Assembly (NCBI GenBank): GCA_028282725.1
Contig: JANQHF010000107.1
Span: 1 to 64,000, forward strand
Reading direction: 5' to 3'
Origin: Saprospiraceae bacterium
GTDB taxonomy: Bacteria; Bacteroidota; Bacteroidia; Chitinophagales; Saprospiraceae
DNA length: 64,000 nucleotides
Under the pieces are notes generated by a model. That model saw only the letters and a list, made by a program, of their open reading frames with translations, searched no databases and had not been told where the DNA came from. Numbering within the stretch: the first letter of the stretch is position 1; every line of letters starts with the position of its first letter. Below are positions 1 through 8,984 of this stretch, one piece after another. The position numbers were made by a program, and so were the translations under genes.

Positions 1-710
1 AATATGATGATCCCGTCTTTGAGTTCAATAAGCGAATCATCAATGCCACCAGGGATCACTGCGTTGCCTATAAATTTAATATAGCATTTTATGAAGCTCT
101 GGGACCTGGGGGGTGGGAAAGTCTCGAAAAATCGCTCGATCTCGTTCCGGATTCTGTCTTTACCATTGCGGATGCCAAAAGAGGAGATATCGGAAATACT
201 TCAAAGCTTTATGCCAAGACATTTTTTGAACGGTATCATTTTGATGCCATTACTGTAGCTCCGTATATGGGAGAAGATTCTCTTTCACCATTTTATGAAT
301 ACGACGGTAAATGGGTCATCATCCTGGGTCTTACTTCCAATGCCGGAAGTAAGGATTTTCAAATGTTGCGGACCAAGGATGGAAATTACCTGTATGAAGA
401 GGTCATAGAGAAATGTGCCAGTTATGCTGATACAAACAACACCATGTTTGTCGTGGGTGCAACCAAGACGGAATATATTTCGAGAATCCGGAAGATAATC
501 CCGAATCATTTTTTGTTGATGCCGGGAATAGGTAAACAGGGTGGAGATTTGAAGTCTTCTATGGAGAAGGGATTGAATGACGATTATGGATTGCTGATCA
601 ATTCTTCCAGGGGCATCATCTATGCAGGAGAAGGAAGGGAGTTTGACGAAGCTGCTGCTCACGCAGCCTTGAAAATCAATGTCCAAATCCGAGAATACGC
701 TAAATTTTAG
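1..710 (+). CDS. pyrF: Orotidine 5'-phosphate decarboxylase, 5' end cut by window
   Basis: The reading frame is open from base 3 and closes with TAG at 708-710, giving about 235 visible residues. It would decarboxylate OMP to UMP, the last step of de novo pyrimidine synthesis, in the cytosol. The fragment carries the signature DAKRGDIGN (visible residues 57-65), with the catalytic Asp-Lys pair, and a later MPGIGKQGG stretch followed by INSSRGIIYA near the C-terminus, as in the long type-2 (about 270 residue) bacterial PyrF family. About 35 N-terminal residues probably lie upstream of the window. An internal ATG at 267 exists, but the catalytic motif lies before it, so it is not the start. The family call is firm. 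Confidence 0.93.
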   Translation, partial: YDDPVFEFNKRIINATRDHCVAYKFNIAFYEALGPGGWESLEKSLDLVPDSVFTIADAKRGDIGNTSKLYAKTFFERYHFDAITVAPYMGEDSLSPFYEYDGKWVIILGLTSNAGSKDFQMLRTKDGNYLYEEVIEKCASYADTNNTMFVVGATKTEYISRIRKIIPNHFLLMPGIGKQGGDLKSSMEKGLNDDYGLLINSSRGIIYAGEGREFDEAAAHAALKINVQIREYAKF

Positions 711-921
711 GCTTCGAAGCTTTCTGAGATGATATAGAATCTGATAGTTGGAATATTGATTAGTTCTTTGAACTCTTTTTGCTTCTTGGAGAATCCGGAT
801 TGAACAATTTTTATACAATCTGTTAAGTCTGGGCTTAGTGAATTCTGCGAATATTTTCTATTCTTCAGACCGAATTAGGGTTCCTGTTTAATCATTCCCT
901 CAAATAATATAGTTCACTGTT

Positions 922-2091
922 ATGAGAAAGCTAAAGTTGATCTGTTGTTTATGTCTGATCACTATAATTTACGTTCAGTGTGAAGTAAAAGATGATTCAT
1001 ACAAATCAGATAAAATATGCAATGTACAGGCTCAGATCGTTGATTCTATTTTAGTATCTACCAAAGAGTTTCTTGGCTACCTCGATATAAACAGGAACAG
1101 GAGGGAATTGCTTTTTAGTGAATTTGGTTCAACCGAAATAATATATAAGCTGGATTTCGATGGCAATGTATTGTCTAAAAGTAATCCCTGGGGAAAGGGA
1201 AATGAGGGCATCGGTACAGAGCCTTGTTCAATTGGATATGTTGATGGAGGAATCCTGATCTCAACAGAATCAGGATATTATCTGCTTAATGACAATGGAG
1301 AATCTGAGGTGATCATCAAAAATAGAAACCCATTTCCGGTCATATTATGGAGAAAGTTGATAGACTTTGGGAAAAACAGTCGGATTCACTTGTGTGTGGA
1401 CAGATTGTCCTATCAGCCAGGTGTCAGTGCTGAGATCTTTTCTCAACAATACTATGAAGCTACTCGATTCTTTTCACGTGTCGATTTGGAGCAGAAGACG
1501 GTGGATGAGAACCTTCATGTCGGATATGGTAAATCCAGCATGTTTATAAATACACCAAGTTCGGATTTACGATTTCCTGATATAATGTTATGGTATTGCC
1601 AGTATAAAGACGGTATAGCTGTCTTATTCAACCCTGATAACAAGCTATACTTGTATTCGTCGAATTCACTATCATCACCAAGCCAGACAATCACTTTAAA
1701 ACCGGATAATTGGTCACGCGGATCACATGAAGAGGTTATAAATATGTCTCCGGTTGAAGCATATTCCTCTAATAGTAGTTATTCCTCAATATGTGAAAAG
1801 GACGACTCCATCTTGGTGTGCTATCGGGAAAAGAAAAAGGAAAGCGAATTGTTTAACATCAGAATCTCGAATATTTTCATTGACGATTCACAAAAGAACT
1901 GCTTTTTCATTTACCCGGATCTTACTGAGAATGATCTAATAGTCCAAAGCTCAGAATTCACAATACCGAACAAGATAGGAGAGGTCCTGGTCCACCTTTA
2001 TGATGATGTATTTCTTTGTAGCGCTAATTCATCTATAATAGAAAAAGAAGACAGCGCCATCTTCTATAAGGTTAGAATGACCTGCAAATGA
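922..2091 (+). CDS. Lipoprotein, probable 6-bladed beta-propeller
   Basis: This is a 389-residue protein with a short hydrophobic leader ending in VQC (Cys20), so it is probably a lipoprotein on the periplasmic or surface side. The body is rich in short beta strands. It has recurring patterns such as KLDFDGNVL, GILISTESGYYLL and GIAVLFNPDNKLYLY, which resemble the blades of the 6-bladed propeller lipoproteins common in Bacteroidota. No catalytic motif is visible. It stands alone, 210 bp after pyrF and 74 bp before a glycosyltransferase on the same strand. The function is unknown. The propeller call rests on pattern only. Confidence 0.55.
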   Translation: MRKLKLICCLCLITIIYVQCEVKDDSYKSDKICNVQAQIVDSILVSTKEFLGYLDINRNRRELLFSEFGSTEIIYKLDFDGNVLSKSNPWGKGNEGIGTEPCSIGYVDGGILISTESGYYLLNDNGESEVIIKNRNPFPVILWRKLIDFGKNSRIHLCVDRLSYQPGVSAEIFSQQYYEATRFFSRVDLEQKTVDENLHVGYGKSSMFINTPSSDLRFPDIMLWYCQYKDGIAVLFNPDNKLYLYSSNSLSSPSQTITLKPDNWSRGSHEEVINMSPVEAYSSNSSYSSICEKDDSILVCYREKKKESELFNIRISNIFIDDSQKNCFFIYPDLTENDLIVQSSEFTIPNKIGEVLVHLYDDVFLCSANSSIIEKEDSAIFYKVRMTCK

Positions 2092-2165
2092 ATAGCTGTT
2101 AAACTGAATAGCTAGTTCCGGTTAAGTAAGTAGGTTATGTTGTATATCTAATAATAAATTCATTC

Positions 2166-3521
2166 ATGAAGATATTGATAATCGCACATGGAATCTATAG
2201 TCATTTGATTTCATTCAGCCGAATTTCTAGCATATTTCACCAAAATGGAAATGAAATTGTATTGCTCTCTAATTCATACATACCGAATCAATTCGGTGAA
2301 ATTCCATTCAAATACTACCAATCGAGAGTTATGCCCTTTGGTCGTGGATTCGAAAGTATAATTGCAAGAGAATCAATGAAGGGAAGCTATTATGCTGATT
2401 TAAAACTAAGACAAGGTGATGTATTATATGAGAATAGAAAGCGCGAATTGATACATATATTAAACGAAGAAAAACCCAAACTGATTTTATTAGATACGCT
2501 GTACTCTACTGATTTTTCAATAATGTATCAATGGTTGAGAAGCCATGGTTCTAATCTTTTTTTTGTTACGACCATGCCTACCTTGGAACGTGGAATTACA
2601 ATTCCTCCGGTTAGTTCTGATTTGACACCTGAAGATTCAGCAAAAGTGAAATCAACCTGGCAGAGATTTAATTGTAGAAAAATCTTACTGGAATCATTTA
2701 ACTATTTAAAATATTTTGGGTACAACGATCTTTCAATCCTGAAAGATCATGTAAAGAATATTCCAAAGTTCAAGGAAAGGTTTCCGATTAAATGGATGAA
2801 TTTTGAACATGTCAAGTTTTTAAATTTGCCAGAGTTGATTCTAGTGCCTAAAGAATTTGAATTCCAGACTCATCAGAAAGAAGAAGATCAATACTATGTC
2901 GGTTTCAAGTTTTTTATGAGGCGTGAATTTGAGAAAGAGACGGATTTTAAAGATTTAAAATTATTGGTCGAACTCGAAAAAGAAAAAGGGCAGAAAATAA
3001 TTTATTGCTCTTTTGGGTCTATCTATGATAAATACATTAATGAAGTAAATCGTATTGTACTAAAAATTGTCGCCGCAGCACAAAGGCTTGACGAGGTCTC
3101 ATTTTTTGTATCGTTTGATACTGAATATCTATTGAAACCTTTAAAGCAGATTCCTGGAAACGTTTTTTTTAATAACTATTATCCGCAACTCTACATGCTT
3201 GAAAAGTCCGATCTGTTTTTGTTTCATGGCGGACTTAATTCTGTGAGAGAGGCCATTCACTACTGTGTGCCAATGCTTGTTTATCCAATAAACAAAAAAT
3301 GGGACAATAGAGGGAATGCTGCAAGAATATGCTTCCATAATATGGGGATGCGAATTTTAAAAGATGATAACGTCTCTTCTATAATCAGCAAAATCAGGAA
3401 AATATTGCAATCGCATCACTTCAAAAGAAATATCAAACGGATACGTGATTCGAATAGGACTTATACAGATCAATCATTTCTTGATTTAGTTGAGGAATTG
3501 ATACTGAAATATCGATTGTAA
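2166..3521 (+). CDS. GT1-family (UDP-glucuronosyl/glucosyl) glycosyltransferase
   Basis: This 451-residue protein probably transfers a sugar from a UDP-sugar to a lipid or small-molecule acceptor. The N-terminus MKILIIAHGIYSHLISFSRI matches the first strand and loop of GT-B folds. The C-terminal half holds the family signature: HGGLNSVREAIHYCVPMLV from His354, followed by P and then an N-x-A pair (DNRGNAARI), which is the donor-binding block of MGT/UGT enzymes. A CSFGS motif before it is the usual second donor-binding loop. There is no signal peptide and no evident membrane anchor. The gene is clearly more AT-rich than pyrF or the nuclease beside it, which may mean transfer. Acceptor and pathway cannot be told. 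Confidence 0.8.
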   Translation: MKILIIAHGIYSHLISFSRISSIFHQNGNEIVLLSNSYIPNQFGEIPFKYYQSRVMPFGRGFESIIARESMKGSYYADLKLRQGDVLYENRKRELIHILNEEKPKLILLDTLYSTDFSIMYQWLRSHGSNLFFVTTMPTLERGITIPPVSSDLTPEDSAKVKSTWQRFNCRKILLESFNYLKYFGYNDLSILKDHVKNIPKFKERFPIKWMNFEHVKFLNLPELILVPKEFEFQTHQKEEDQYYVGFKFFMRREFEKETDFKDLKLLVELEKEKGQKIIYCSFGSIYDKYINEVNRIVLKIVAAAQRLDEVSFFVSFDTEYLLKPLKQIPGNVFFNNYYPQLYMLEKSDLFLFHGGLNSVREAIHYCVPMLVYPINKKWDNRGNAARICFHNMGMRILKDDNVSSIISKIRKILQSHHFKRNIKRIRDSNRTYTDQSFLDLVEELILKYRL

Positions 3522-3613
3522 TATGGATCCCAGATATCTGCATGGAGTCCTGCCAAATTAGAATTTGAATGGCAAATTCGGTCAAATGCTTGCAGAGTCC
3601 CTGACCAGAGCAG

Positions 3614-4984
3614 TCAAAGCTCAATAGTCATACAATTGTTCTTGGCTATAAAATTTTTGATAATGCCGTTTGCCTCGGGGTACCAGAATTGATATGAGAT
3701 ATAATCATTCCACTGTTCGCGGGAGGTGATGATCTCTTCTTTGGGCACATATCCGAAGCCCCAAAACTTGAATTCATGGATCATGACAAAGGCCAGTTCG
3801 TCGTCATTTCTTCCATCCAGGACCATCACAAAGTCTTTTTCAAATTCATTTTTTACCGAAGACTGAATTTCCTCGATCTGTTCTGAAGGATCATTGAAGA
3901 AATTCTGGCATTCATTTTCACAAAGGCAGCTGAATTCGACTGATCGGGACTTGAAAAGTCGGGCACAGCATTCATTTCCTATGATATACTGTTGCACGTA
4001 GCCTTCGCCGCTTGACTTGCTACTGAACAATTTGACTTTCTCATATTTAAAGTCGTTGGATTTATTGTTTTTGCCGACAATGAAGTAGTGTTTTTGATTT
4101 TTAGCTTCACTATTGTAATAAAGAGCATATTGAAAATTCTGACGTTTCATGGATTTGTTGAACTCCGGTCGGAGTCTTTTGATTTCGTGAAGCTCAAGGA
4201 GTAGAGCGGTTAATTCGTTCCCTGTTTCTTCATAGTGCAATTGATCTACATATCGATAAATGTTATTGGACTTGTGGCTGATTTTCCTGAAATGTTGGAA
4301 AATCCTTGTCTTGATATTTTTGGCTTTTCCTACATAAAGGATTCTTTCATTTTTACTGGACAGGTAGTAGATGCCAGGCGATTCCGGTGCATTGTGGACT
4401 TCCTCAATATCCATTCCTTTGGGTAGAACTGAAGCGTCCAATCCCCGGTTGATCATTTTTTCAATATGATAGTCATCTACGAGATGTTCGTAGATATGCC
4501 TGAAGATTTTAAAAGTAGCAAGGGTGTCATCGTAAGCACGATGTCGATGGTCAACGCTGATATCAAAATACTCAATCAATGCGTCCAGGCCATATGAATG
4601 CAGGCCGGGGACCGTACTACGCGTTAATTTTACGGTACACAACTTCTTTTTATTAAAAGGATAGCCCAGACTTTTGAATTCCTGTTTGATAAAGTTGTAA
4701 TCAAAATTGACATTGTGTGCAACGAAGATGCTTCCATCCGTGATTTCGATGACCTTTTTGGCAACCTCGTAGAATTTGGGAGCTTCGTCGACCATTGCGT
4801 CATCTATACCGGTAATCCCGGTAATATGAGTCGGAATTGATCGTTCTGGATTAATGAGGCTTTGAAATTCGGACAAGATCTGCCTGCCATCTGTCACGAT
4901 AATGGCAATCTCGATAATTTTGTCCCGAAGGTACATGCCTCCAGTAGTTTCAATATCGATTATGGCATATTTACGCTTTCTCAT
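3614..4984 (-). CDS. DnaQ-like exonuclease fused to GIY-YIG (UvrC-type) nuclease domain
   Basis: The N-terminal half is a DEDDh 3'-5' exonuclease. It has IIDIETTGG (Asp10, Glu12), AHNVNFDYNFI with the second Asp, and HRAYDD for the His/Asp pair. The C-terminal half has a GIY-YIG nuclease: PGIYYLSSKNERILYVG, then KTRIFQHF and an ELTALLLELHEIKRLRPEFN helix as in the N-domain of UvrC. Such fusions are common in Bacteroidota and probably act in DNA repair or replication proofreading. I chose ATG at 4984 (456 residues), because the exonuclease motif starts six residues later. The upstream ATG at 5032 would reach 50 bases into the opposing gene. At 4984 the start codon overlaps the start of the plus-strand gene. 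Confidence 0.87.
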   Translation of the reverse strand: MRKRKYAIIDIETTGGMYLRDKIIEIAIIVTDGRQILSEFQSLINPERSIPTHITGITGIDDAMVDEAPKFYEVAKKVIEITDGSIFVAHNVNFDYNFIKQEFKSLGYPFNKKKLCTVKLTRSTVPGLHSYGLDALIEYFDISVDHRHRAYDDTLATFKIFRHIYEHLVDDYHIEKMINRGLDASVLPKGMDIEEVHNAPESPGIYYLSSKNERILYVGKAKNIKTRIFQHFRKISHKSNNIYRYVDQLHYEETGNELTALLLELHEIKRLRPEFNKSMKRQNFQYALYYNSEAKNQKHYFIVGKNNKSNDFKYEKVKLFSSKSSGEGYVQQYIIGNECCARLFKSRSVEFSCLCENECQNFFNDPSEQIEEIQSSVKNEFEKDFVMVLDGRNDDELAFVMIHEFKFWGFGYVPKEEIITSREQWNDYISYQFWYPEANGIIKNFIAKNNCMTIEL

Positions 4985-6215
4985 GCTTCTTCGGGCATTG
5001 CTGCTCTTATCAATTGTTTGGCTATTCAGCATATTGACCGGTGCCTGCCAACCCCCTGATCAAAAGCACTTGAAGTCCGGTCTTTACAAAGCTAAGGTTA
5101 CTCCGGGTATCTATCAAATGGACCGTCTGGTCTCCTATCTAGGGGATAAGAGGGTGGGACTTATTGTCAATCATACAAGTATGATCGACAATATTCATCT
5201 CGTCGATACGCTGCTTGCCCGTGAAGTTCGACTTGGAGTCATTTTTTCTCCTGAACACGGCTTCAAAGGGACGGCATACAATGGTGAAGAAGTGCTGGAT
5301 GGTGAATACCTGGGCAAATACCCGATCCGATCCTTGTACGGGAAGACCAGGAAACCCACGACCGGGGACATGAATAAGATCGATGTATTGGTCTTTGACA
5401 TCCAGGATGTGGGAGTCCGTTTTTACACGTATGCGTCGACACTTCATTACGTGATGGAATCTGCAGCGGAACACAACAAAGAAGTCATTATCCTGGATCG
5501 TCCGAATCCCAATGCCCACTTCATTGATGGTCCCATTCGGAAAGAACAGTTCAAATCGTTCATTGGAATGCATCCGGTACCGATTGTGTATGGAATGACG
5601 ATTGGTGAATATGGACAGATGATCAATGGAGAAGGGTGGTTAAAGAACGGCATACAATGTCGGCTGGAGGTGATCCCGATCGGTAATTATACTCATAGCA
5701 CCGAATACATATTGCCGGTAGCCCCATCTCCTAATTTGCCAAATCAGCGCTCCGTTTTACTATATCCGTCGATTTGTTTATTCGAAGGAACCGTCATCAG
5801 CGAGGGTAGGGGAACCAACAGGCAATTCCAGGTCTATGGTCATCCGGTCTTCGACAAGGAGCACTTTTCTTTTGTCCCGGAATCCATGTCTTCTTCAAAG
5901 TACCCAAAACATGAGGGACTGAAGTGCGGCGGTGTTGATTTGACTAATTTGGATACTGATGAAATTCTTTCATGGAAAAAAATCAACCTGTCATATCTTC
6001 AGGATGCCTATCAAAAGTTTGGCGTGAATGGACGGAATGATCCTGCTGAAGACTTCTTTCTAAAAAATGGATTCTTTGAGAAACTGGCAGGTACAGAGGA
6101 ATTAAGAATGTCGATAATTGACGGCAAGTCTGAGGAAGAAATCAGGTCTGGCTGGGAAGACGATCTTTCAGAATTCAGAAAAATAAGGGAGAAATATTTA
6201 ATCTATCCCGAATAA
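4983..6215 (+). CDS. namZ: Exo-beta-N-acetylmuramidase NamZ-like (DUF1343)
   Basis: This protein of about 410 residues belongs to the DUF1343/NamZ family (GH171), whose characterised members cleave N-acetylmuramic acid from the non-reducing end of peptidoglycan fragments. Visible family marks are GLIVNHTS, FSPEHGFKG, VFDIQDVGVRFYTY, ILDRPNPN and SEGRGTNRQFQ. A hydrophobic leader ends at LTGAC (Cys22 counted from 4983), so it is probably exported and perhaps lipid-anchored, though the lipobox is not canonical. Possible starts are ATG at 4902, 4962 and 4983. I prefer 4983 or 4962, because both give a compact leader. Its role would be cell-wall recycling or scavenging. The gene runs divergently from the DnaQ/GIY-YIG gene with no spacer. 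Confidence 0.87.
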   Translation: MLLRALLLLSIVWLFSILTGACQPPDQKHLKSGLYKAKVTPGIYQMDRLVSYLGDKRVGLIVNHTSMIDNIHLVDTLLAREVRLGVIFSPEHGFKGTAYNGEEVLDGEYLGKYPIRSLYGKTRKPTTGDMNKIDVLVFDIQDVGVRFYTYASTLHYVMESAAEHNKEVIILDRPNPNAHFIDGPIRKEQFKSFIGMHPVPIVYGMTIGEYGQMINGEGWLKNGIQCRLEVIPIGNYTHSTEYILPVAPSPNLPNQRSVLLYPSICLFEGTVISEGRGTNRQFQVYGHPVFDKEHFSFVPESMSSSKYPKHEGLKCGGVDLTNLDTDEILSWKKINLSYLQDAYQKFGVNGRNDPAEDFFLKNGFFEKLAGTEELRMSIIDGKSEEEIRSGWEDDLSEFRKIREKYLIYPE

Positions 6216-6265
6216 TTCGGACATCATGGAGCAGGGAGTCCGCGGCATTTTGAAATTCTCCCAAT

Positions 6266-6478
6266 TCAATTTTTGATCGCTGCTTTGATCACTTTTTTCG
6301 GGGCAATGCCTGCATTAAACCCGTTGTTTCCGGCTTCCTTGATAAGCTTTTTCAATTCCTTCTTGGTGAGATGTCGAGTTCCATCCTTATCAAAAAACGA
6401 AAATGCTTCTTCCGGTGAACGGAACTTTTGAGTGATCAGGACTTTAATTCTGTTGAGTATACGCTCTTAGTTTGCCAT
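6266..6478 (-). pseudogene. Small EF-hand protein with a nonsense codon at position 4
   Basis: On the minus strand, ATG at 6478 is followed by GCA AAC and then TAA (6469-6467). The same frame then stays open for 66 codons to TGA at 6268-6266. The read-through begins MAN, stop, ERILNRIKVLITQKF. It contains a calcium-loop-like FDKDGTRHLTKKE, with acidic residues at loop positions 1, 3 and 12, followed by a Lys-rich helix. One change, CAA to TAA, would explain the lesion. No other ATG, GTG or TTG restores a full product. It is either a young pseudogene or a sequencing error. Confidence 0.6.
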
Positions 6479-6627
6479 ATCGGGGTGTATCCTAGTCAAT
6501 ATAGTGCTCTCGTCTCTTTTTAATGAAATTTCATGTATTATCCGCAACGGCTGAATATTGATCGAATATTAACAGACATACATAGAATGGAAACCAGAAG
6601 CATATTTGAAACGGCTATTTTTGGGTC

Positions 6628-7365
6628 ATGATCTCTGGATTCTTACGTGGAATTGTCGCTTACCTTGATGCCCTCGGATTTATTTCCAGAAAGGGATTTG
6701 GAAGATATTTCTTGTATTCCGGGCTTATAGGATTGGTAATTTTTGCAATCTGTGGCTATGCTGTCTACCTGGTAAACCCATTGATCACGTCATGGCTGGA
6801 AAATGCCCTGCCATGGGATCTGAACTGGCTTTCGGCGGTATCATCATGGCTGACAGCTGGCGTTTCTGTTTTATTCTTTATCAGCATTTTCAAATATCTC
6901 ATGTTAATTTTTACTGCACCTCTGATGAGTGTATTGTCTGAAAAAGTTGAAAATGAAATAACCGGGAATATCGATGAACGAAGTTTTATTATGAATGTAA
7001 TTCCCGAATTGATCCGGGCCTTGAGAATAAATCTCCGGAATATTATTCGGGAAATCTTCTTAACGTTATTGCTTCTTCTTCTCAGTTTGATTCCCCTGTT
7101 TTCTGTATTTACGGGAATCCTGATCTTATTAGTCCAGGCATATTATGCAGGATTTGGAAATTATGATTTTTGGGCGGAGCGGCATTTTACATATCGCAGT
7201 ACAATCCGATTCATGAAGGCGCGTAAAGGCATGCTTGCTGGTAATGGAATCGTGTATATCTTCATTCTTGCCATCCCAGTCATCGGTGCCTTTCTGGCTC
7301 CCCCGTTGGCAACCGTAGCATCGACCATGGAAGGTGTGCGTGCGATGGATTTGGACCATCACTAG
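6628..7365 (+). CDS. EI24 domain (CysZ-like) integral membrane protein
   Basis: This 245-residue protein has about four to six hydrophobic segments: around residues 26-50, 70-100, 140-175 and 205-235. Its N-terminus, SGFLRGIVAYLDALGFISRKG, and the internal YYAGFGNYDFWAERH segment match the EI24/CysZ family, members of which include the E. coli sulfate-uptake protein CysZ. Bacteroidota members are usually of unknown substrate, so sulfate transport should not be assumed. The gene converges on the response-regulator gene, and the two stop codons share the palindrome CTAG at 7362-7365. Confidence 0.8.
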   Translation: MISGFLRGIVAYLDALGFISRKGFGRYFLYSGLIGLVIFAICGYAVYLVNPLITSWLENALPWDLNWLSAVSSWLTAGVSVLFFISIFKYLMLIFTAPLMSVLSEKVENEITGNIDERSFIMNVIPELIRALRINLRNIIREIFLTLLLLLLSLIPLFSVFTGILILLVQAYYAGFGNYDFWAERHFTYRSTIRFMKARKGMLAGNGIVYIFILAIPVIGAFLAPPLATVASTMEGVRAMDLDHH

Positions 7366-8057
7366 GAGGTTTTGACGAGTTTATAGCCTATACCTCTGAC
7401 GGTCAGTATAATGTTTGGGTGATTGGGATCTTTCTCAATATACTTTCTGAAGGACAAGATGAAGTTATCAATGGTCCTTGTATTTGGGATCTGTTCGTAT
7501 CCCCATACGTGCTCAAGAATCTGTTTGCGACTGAGGACCTGGCCCCTTTTTTCGATCAAATATTTTAAGAATTGCGCTTCCTTGGACGTGAGGTGAACGG
7601 ACTCATCTCCCCTGGACAATGAAAAATTAGCAAAATCTATGACGGCCTCTCCCAACCTGAATTGAGACCCTGCCGGTTGTGAATTGACAAATCGATTTAA
7701 CAACTTTTCCATCCGCAAGGACAATTCTTCAAGGTCAAATGGCTTGGGCAGGTAGTCATCTGCACCTGACTTCAATCCTTTAATCCTGTCTGATGATTGA
7801 CCAAGCGCCGAAAGTATGATGACCGGTACATCCGGTCTTCGATGTTTGATATTTCTACAAAGATCAATGCCATTACCATCCGGAAGCATCACATCCAGGA
7901 GGACGAGGTCAATCTTCCTGGATTGTACATGATCGAGTGCGGCATGTGCAGTAGTGGCCAATAAGGGTTCATAACCGTCCAATGCGAGGTTCTTTTTCAG
8001 AAGGTTGGCGATATGACGCTCATCCTCTACGATCAGTATTGTCCTGGACTCACTCAT
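7362..8057 (-). CDS. OmpR-family response regulator
   Basis: This 231-residue two-domain regulator is the partner of the upstream histidine kinase. The receiver domain (about residues 5-118) has the acidic pocket Glu11-Asp12, phospho-acceptor Asp55 in LVLLDVMLPDG, and Lys105 in DYLPKPFD. The C-terminal winged helix (about 135-231) has LTSKEAQFLKYLIEKRGQV and RTIDNFILSFRKYIE, typical of OmpR/PhoB DNA-binding domains. I chose ATG at 8057, which overlaps the kinase stop by 8 bases and implies translational coupling. An in-frame ATG at 8084 would add nine residues. Targets are unknown. Sitting in an operon with hemL, it may respond to an envelope or respiratory signal. Confidence 0.93.
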   Translation of the reverse strand: MSESRTILIVEDERHIANLLKKNLALDGYEPLLATTAHAALDHVQSRKIDLVLLDVMLPDGNGIDLCRNIKHRRPDVPVIILSALGQSSDRIKGLKSGADDYLPKPFDLEELSLRMEKLLNRFVNSQPAGSQFRLGEAVIDFANFSLSRGDESVHLTSKEAQFLKYLIEKRGQVLSRKQILEHVWGYEQIPNTRTIDNFILSFRKYIEKDPNHPNIILTVRGIGYKLVKTS

Positions 8058-8979
8058 GGATCGGTATTGAAATAGTGAATTCATTTACTCCATCTGTACT
8101 TTTTAATTCTATTTTCCCCCGGTGCGCAAGGATGATCTGATTGGAAATATACAAGCCCAAGCCCGTTCCTTCCTTGGATTGGGCCATAGGATTTTTCCCC
8201 CTGTAAAATTTTGTGTAGATGAGTTCTCTTTCCATTTTTTGGATTGCAGGTCCATAATTAGAAATACGGCAAAAGGCGTTTTCATCTTCCTTATATACCC
8301 GTATCTCTATCTCGGCGTGGTCAGAATACTTCACCGCGTTATCCAGAACATTATTGATTGCGAGTTGGATATTGCTTTGATCACCTTTCAGCCAAATGGG
8401 TTTTTCCGGAACATGCAATCTGAATGTTAATTCCGGAAATTCACTTTGATAAGCATCTTTCAGCCGCTGGATCAATTCGGTGAAATTAAACGAGACCTCG
8501 TACAACTCCAACTGAGTACCGTCCATTTTGGCACTGACCAGGATATTCTGGACCATTTTATTGAGTCGATTCACGTCCTGGATTCCGGAATTGATGATGT
8601 CATTTTGATCTTTGACCGTGAGTTTGCGTTTATTGAGCGTCTGAAAAGCCAGTTTGATAGCGGCAATCGGGGATTTGAGTTCATGAGATACAGAGAGAAG
8701 AAAGTTGTTCTGTTGACGTGTGGTCGTGATCTCTCTAAGAGCACTCCGATTGATGATATAGACGCCTAATAAGAGAGAGAAGCCCAGGAAGATGCCTTCG
8801 CCGATAATCATCATATTCTGTCGACTTCTTTCCTTTTGTATTTCTTCGATCCTGTCAGCATCTGTATGGATGGCCAGACGGAGATCATAGAGACGTTTAT
8901 TCTTGGAATGAAGGAGAAATCCCCACCAAATAATTCCAAGGATCATATAGAGGATTACACCAATTGAGAGCCAACGCAT
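8050..8979 (-). CDS. Membrane sensor histidine kinase
   Basis: This 309-residue protein has two membrane helices (about residues 5-23 and 56-77) flanking a very short extracytoplasmic loop of about 30 residues, so it probably senses something in the membrane rather than a bound ligand. The HisKA phosphorylation site is His99 in SVSHELKSPIAAIK. The ATP-binding domain shows DNAVKYS (N box) and GTGLGLYIS (G box). It autophosphorylates and would pass phosphate to Asp55 of the regulator encoded just downstream. It starts only five bases after the hemL stop, and its 3' end overlaps the regulator start, so hemL, kinase and regulator probably form one transcript. Confidence 0.93.
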   Translation of the reverse strand: MRWLSIGVILYMILGIIWWGFLLHSKNKRLYDLRLAIHTDADRIEEIQKERSRQNMMIIGEGIFLGFSLLLGVYIINRSALREITTTRQQNNFLLSVSHELKSPIAAIKLAFQTLNKRKLTVKDQNDIINSGIQDVNRLNKMVQNILVSAKMDGTQLELYEVSFNFTELIQRLKDAYQSEFPELTFRLHVPEKPIWLKGDQSNIQLAINNVLDNAVKYSDHAEIEIRVYKEDENAFCRISNYGPAIQKMERELIYTKFYRGKNPMAQSKEGTGLGLYISNQIILAHRGKIELKSTDGVNEFTISIPIHE

Positions 8980-8984
8980 ACCTG

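Noticed and set aside
3433..3624. Short minus-strand frame overlapping the 3' ends of the glycosyltransferase and nuclease
   Set aside because: It is a shadow of better-supported frames, with no start context or motif.
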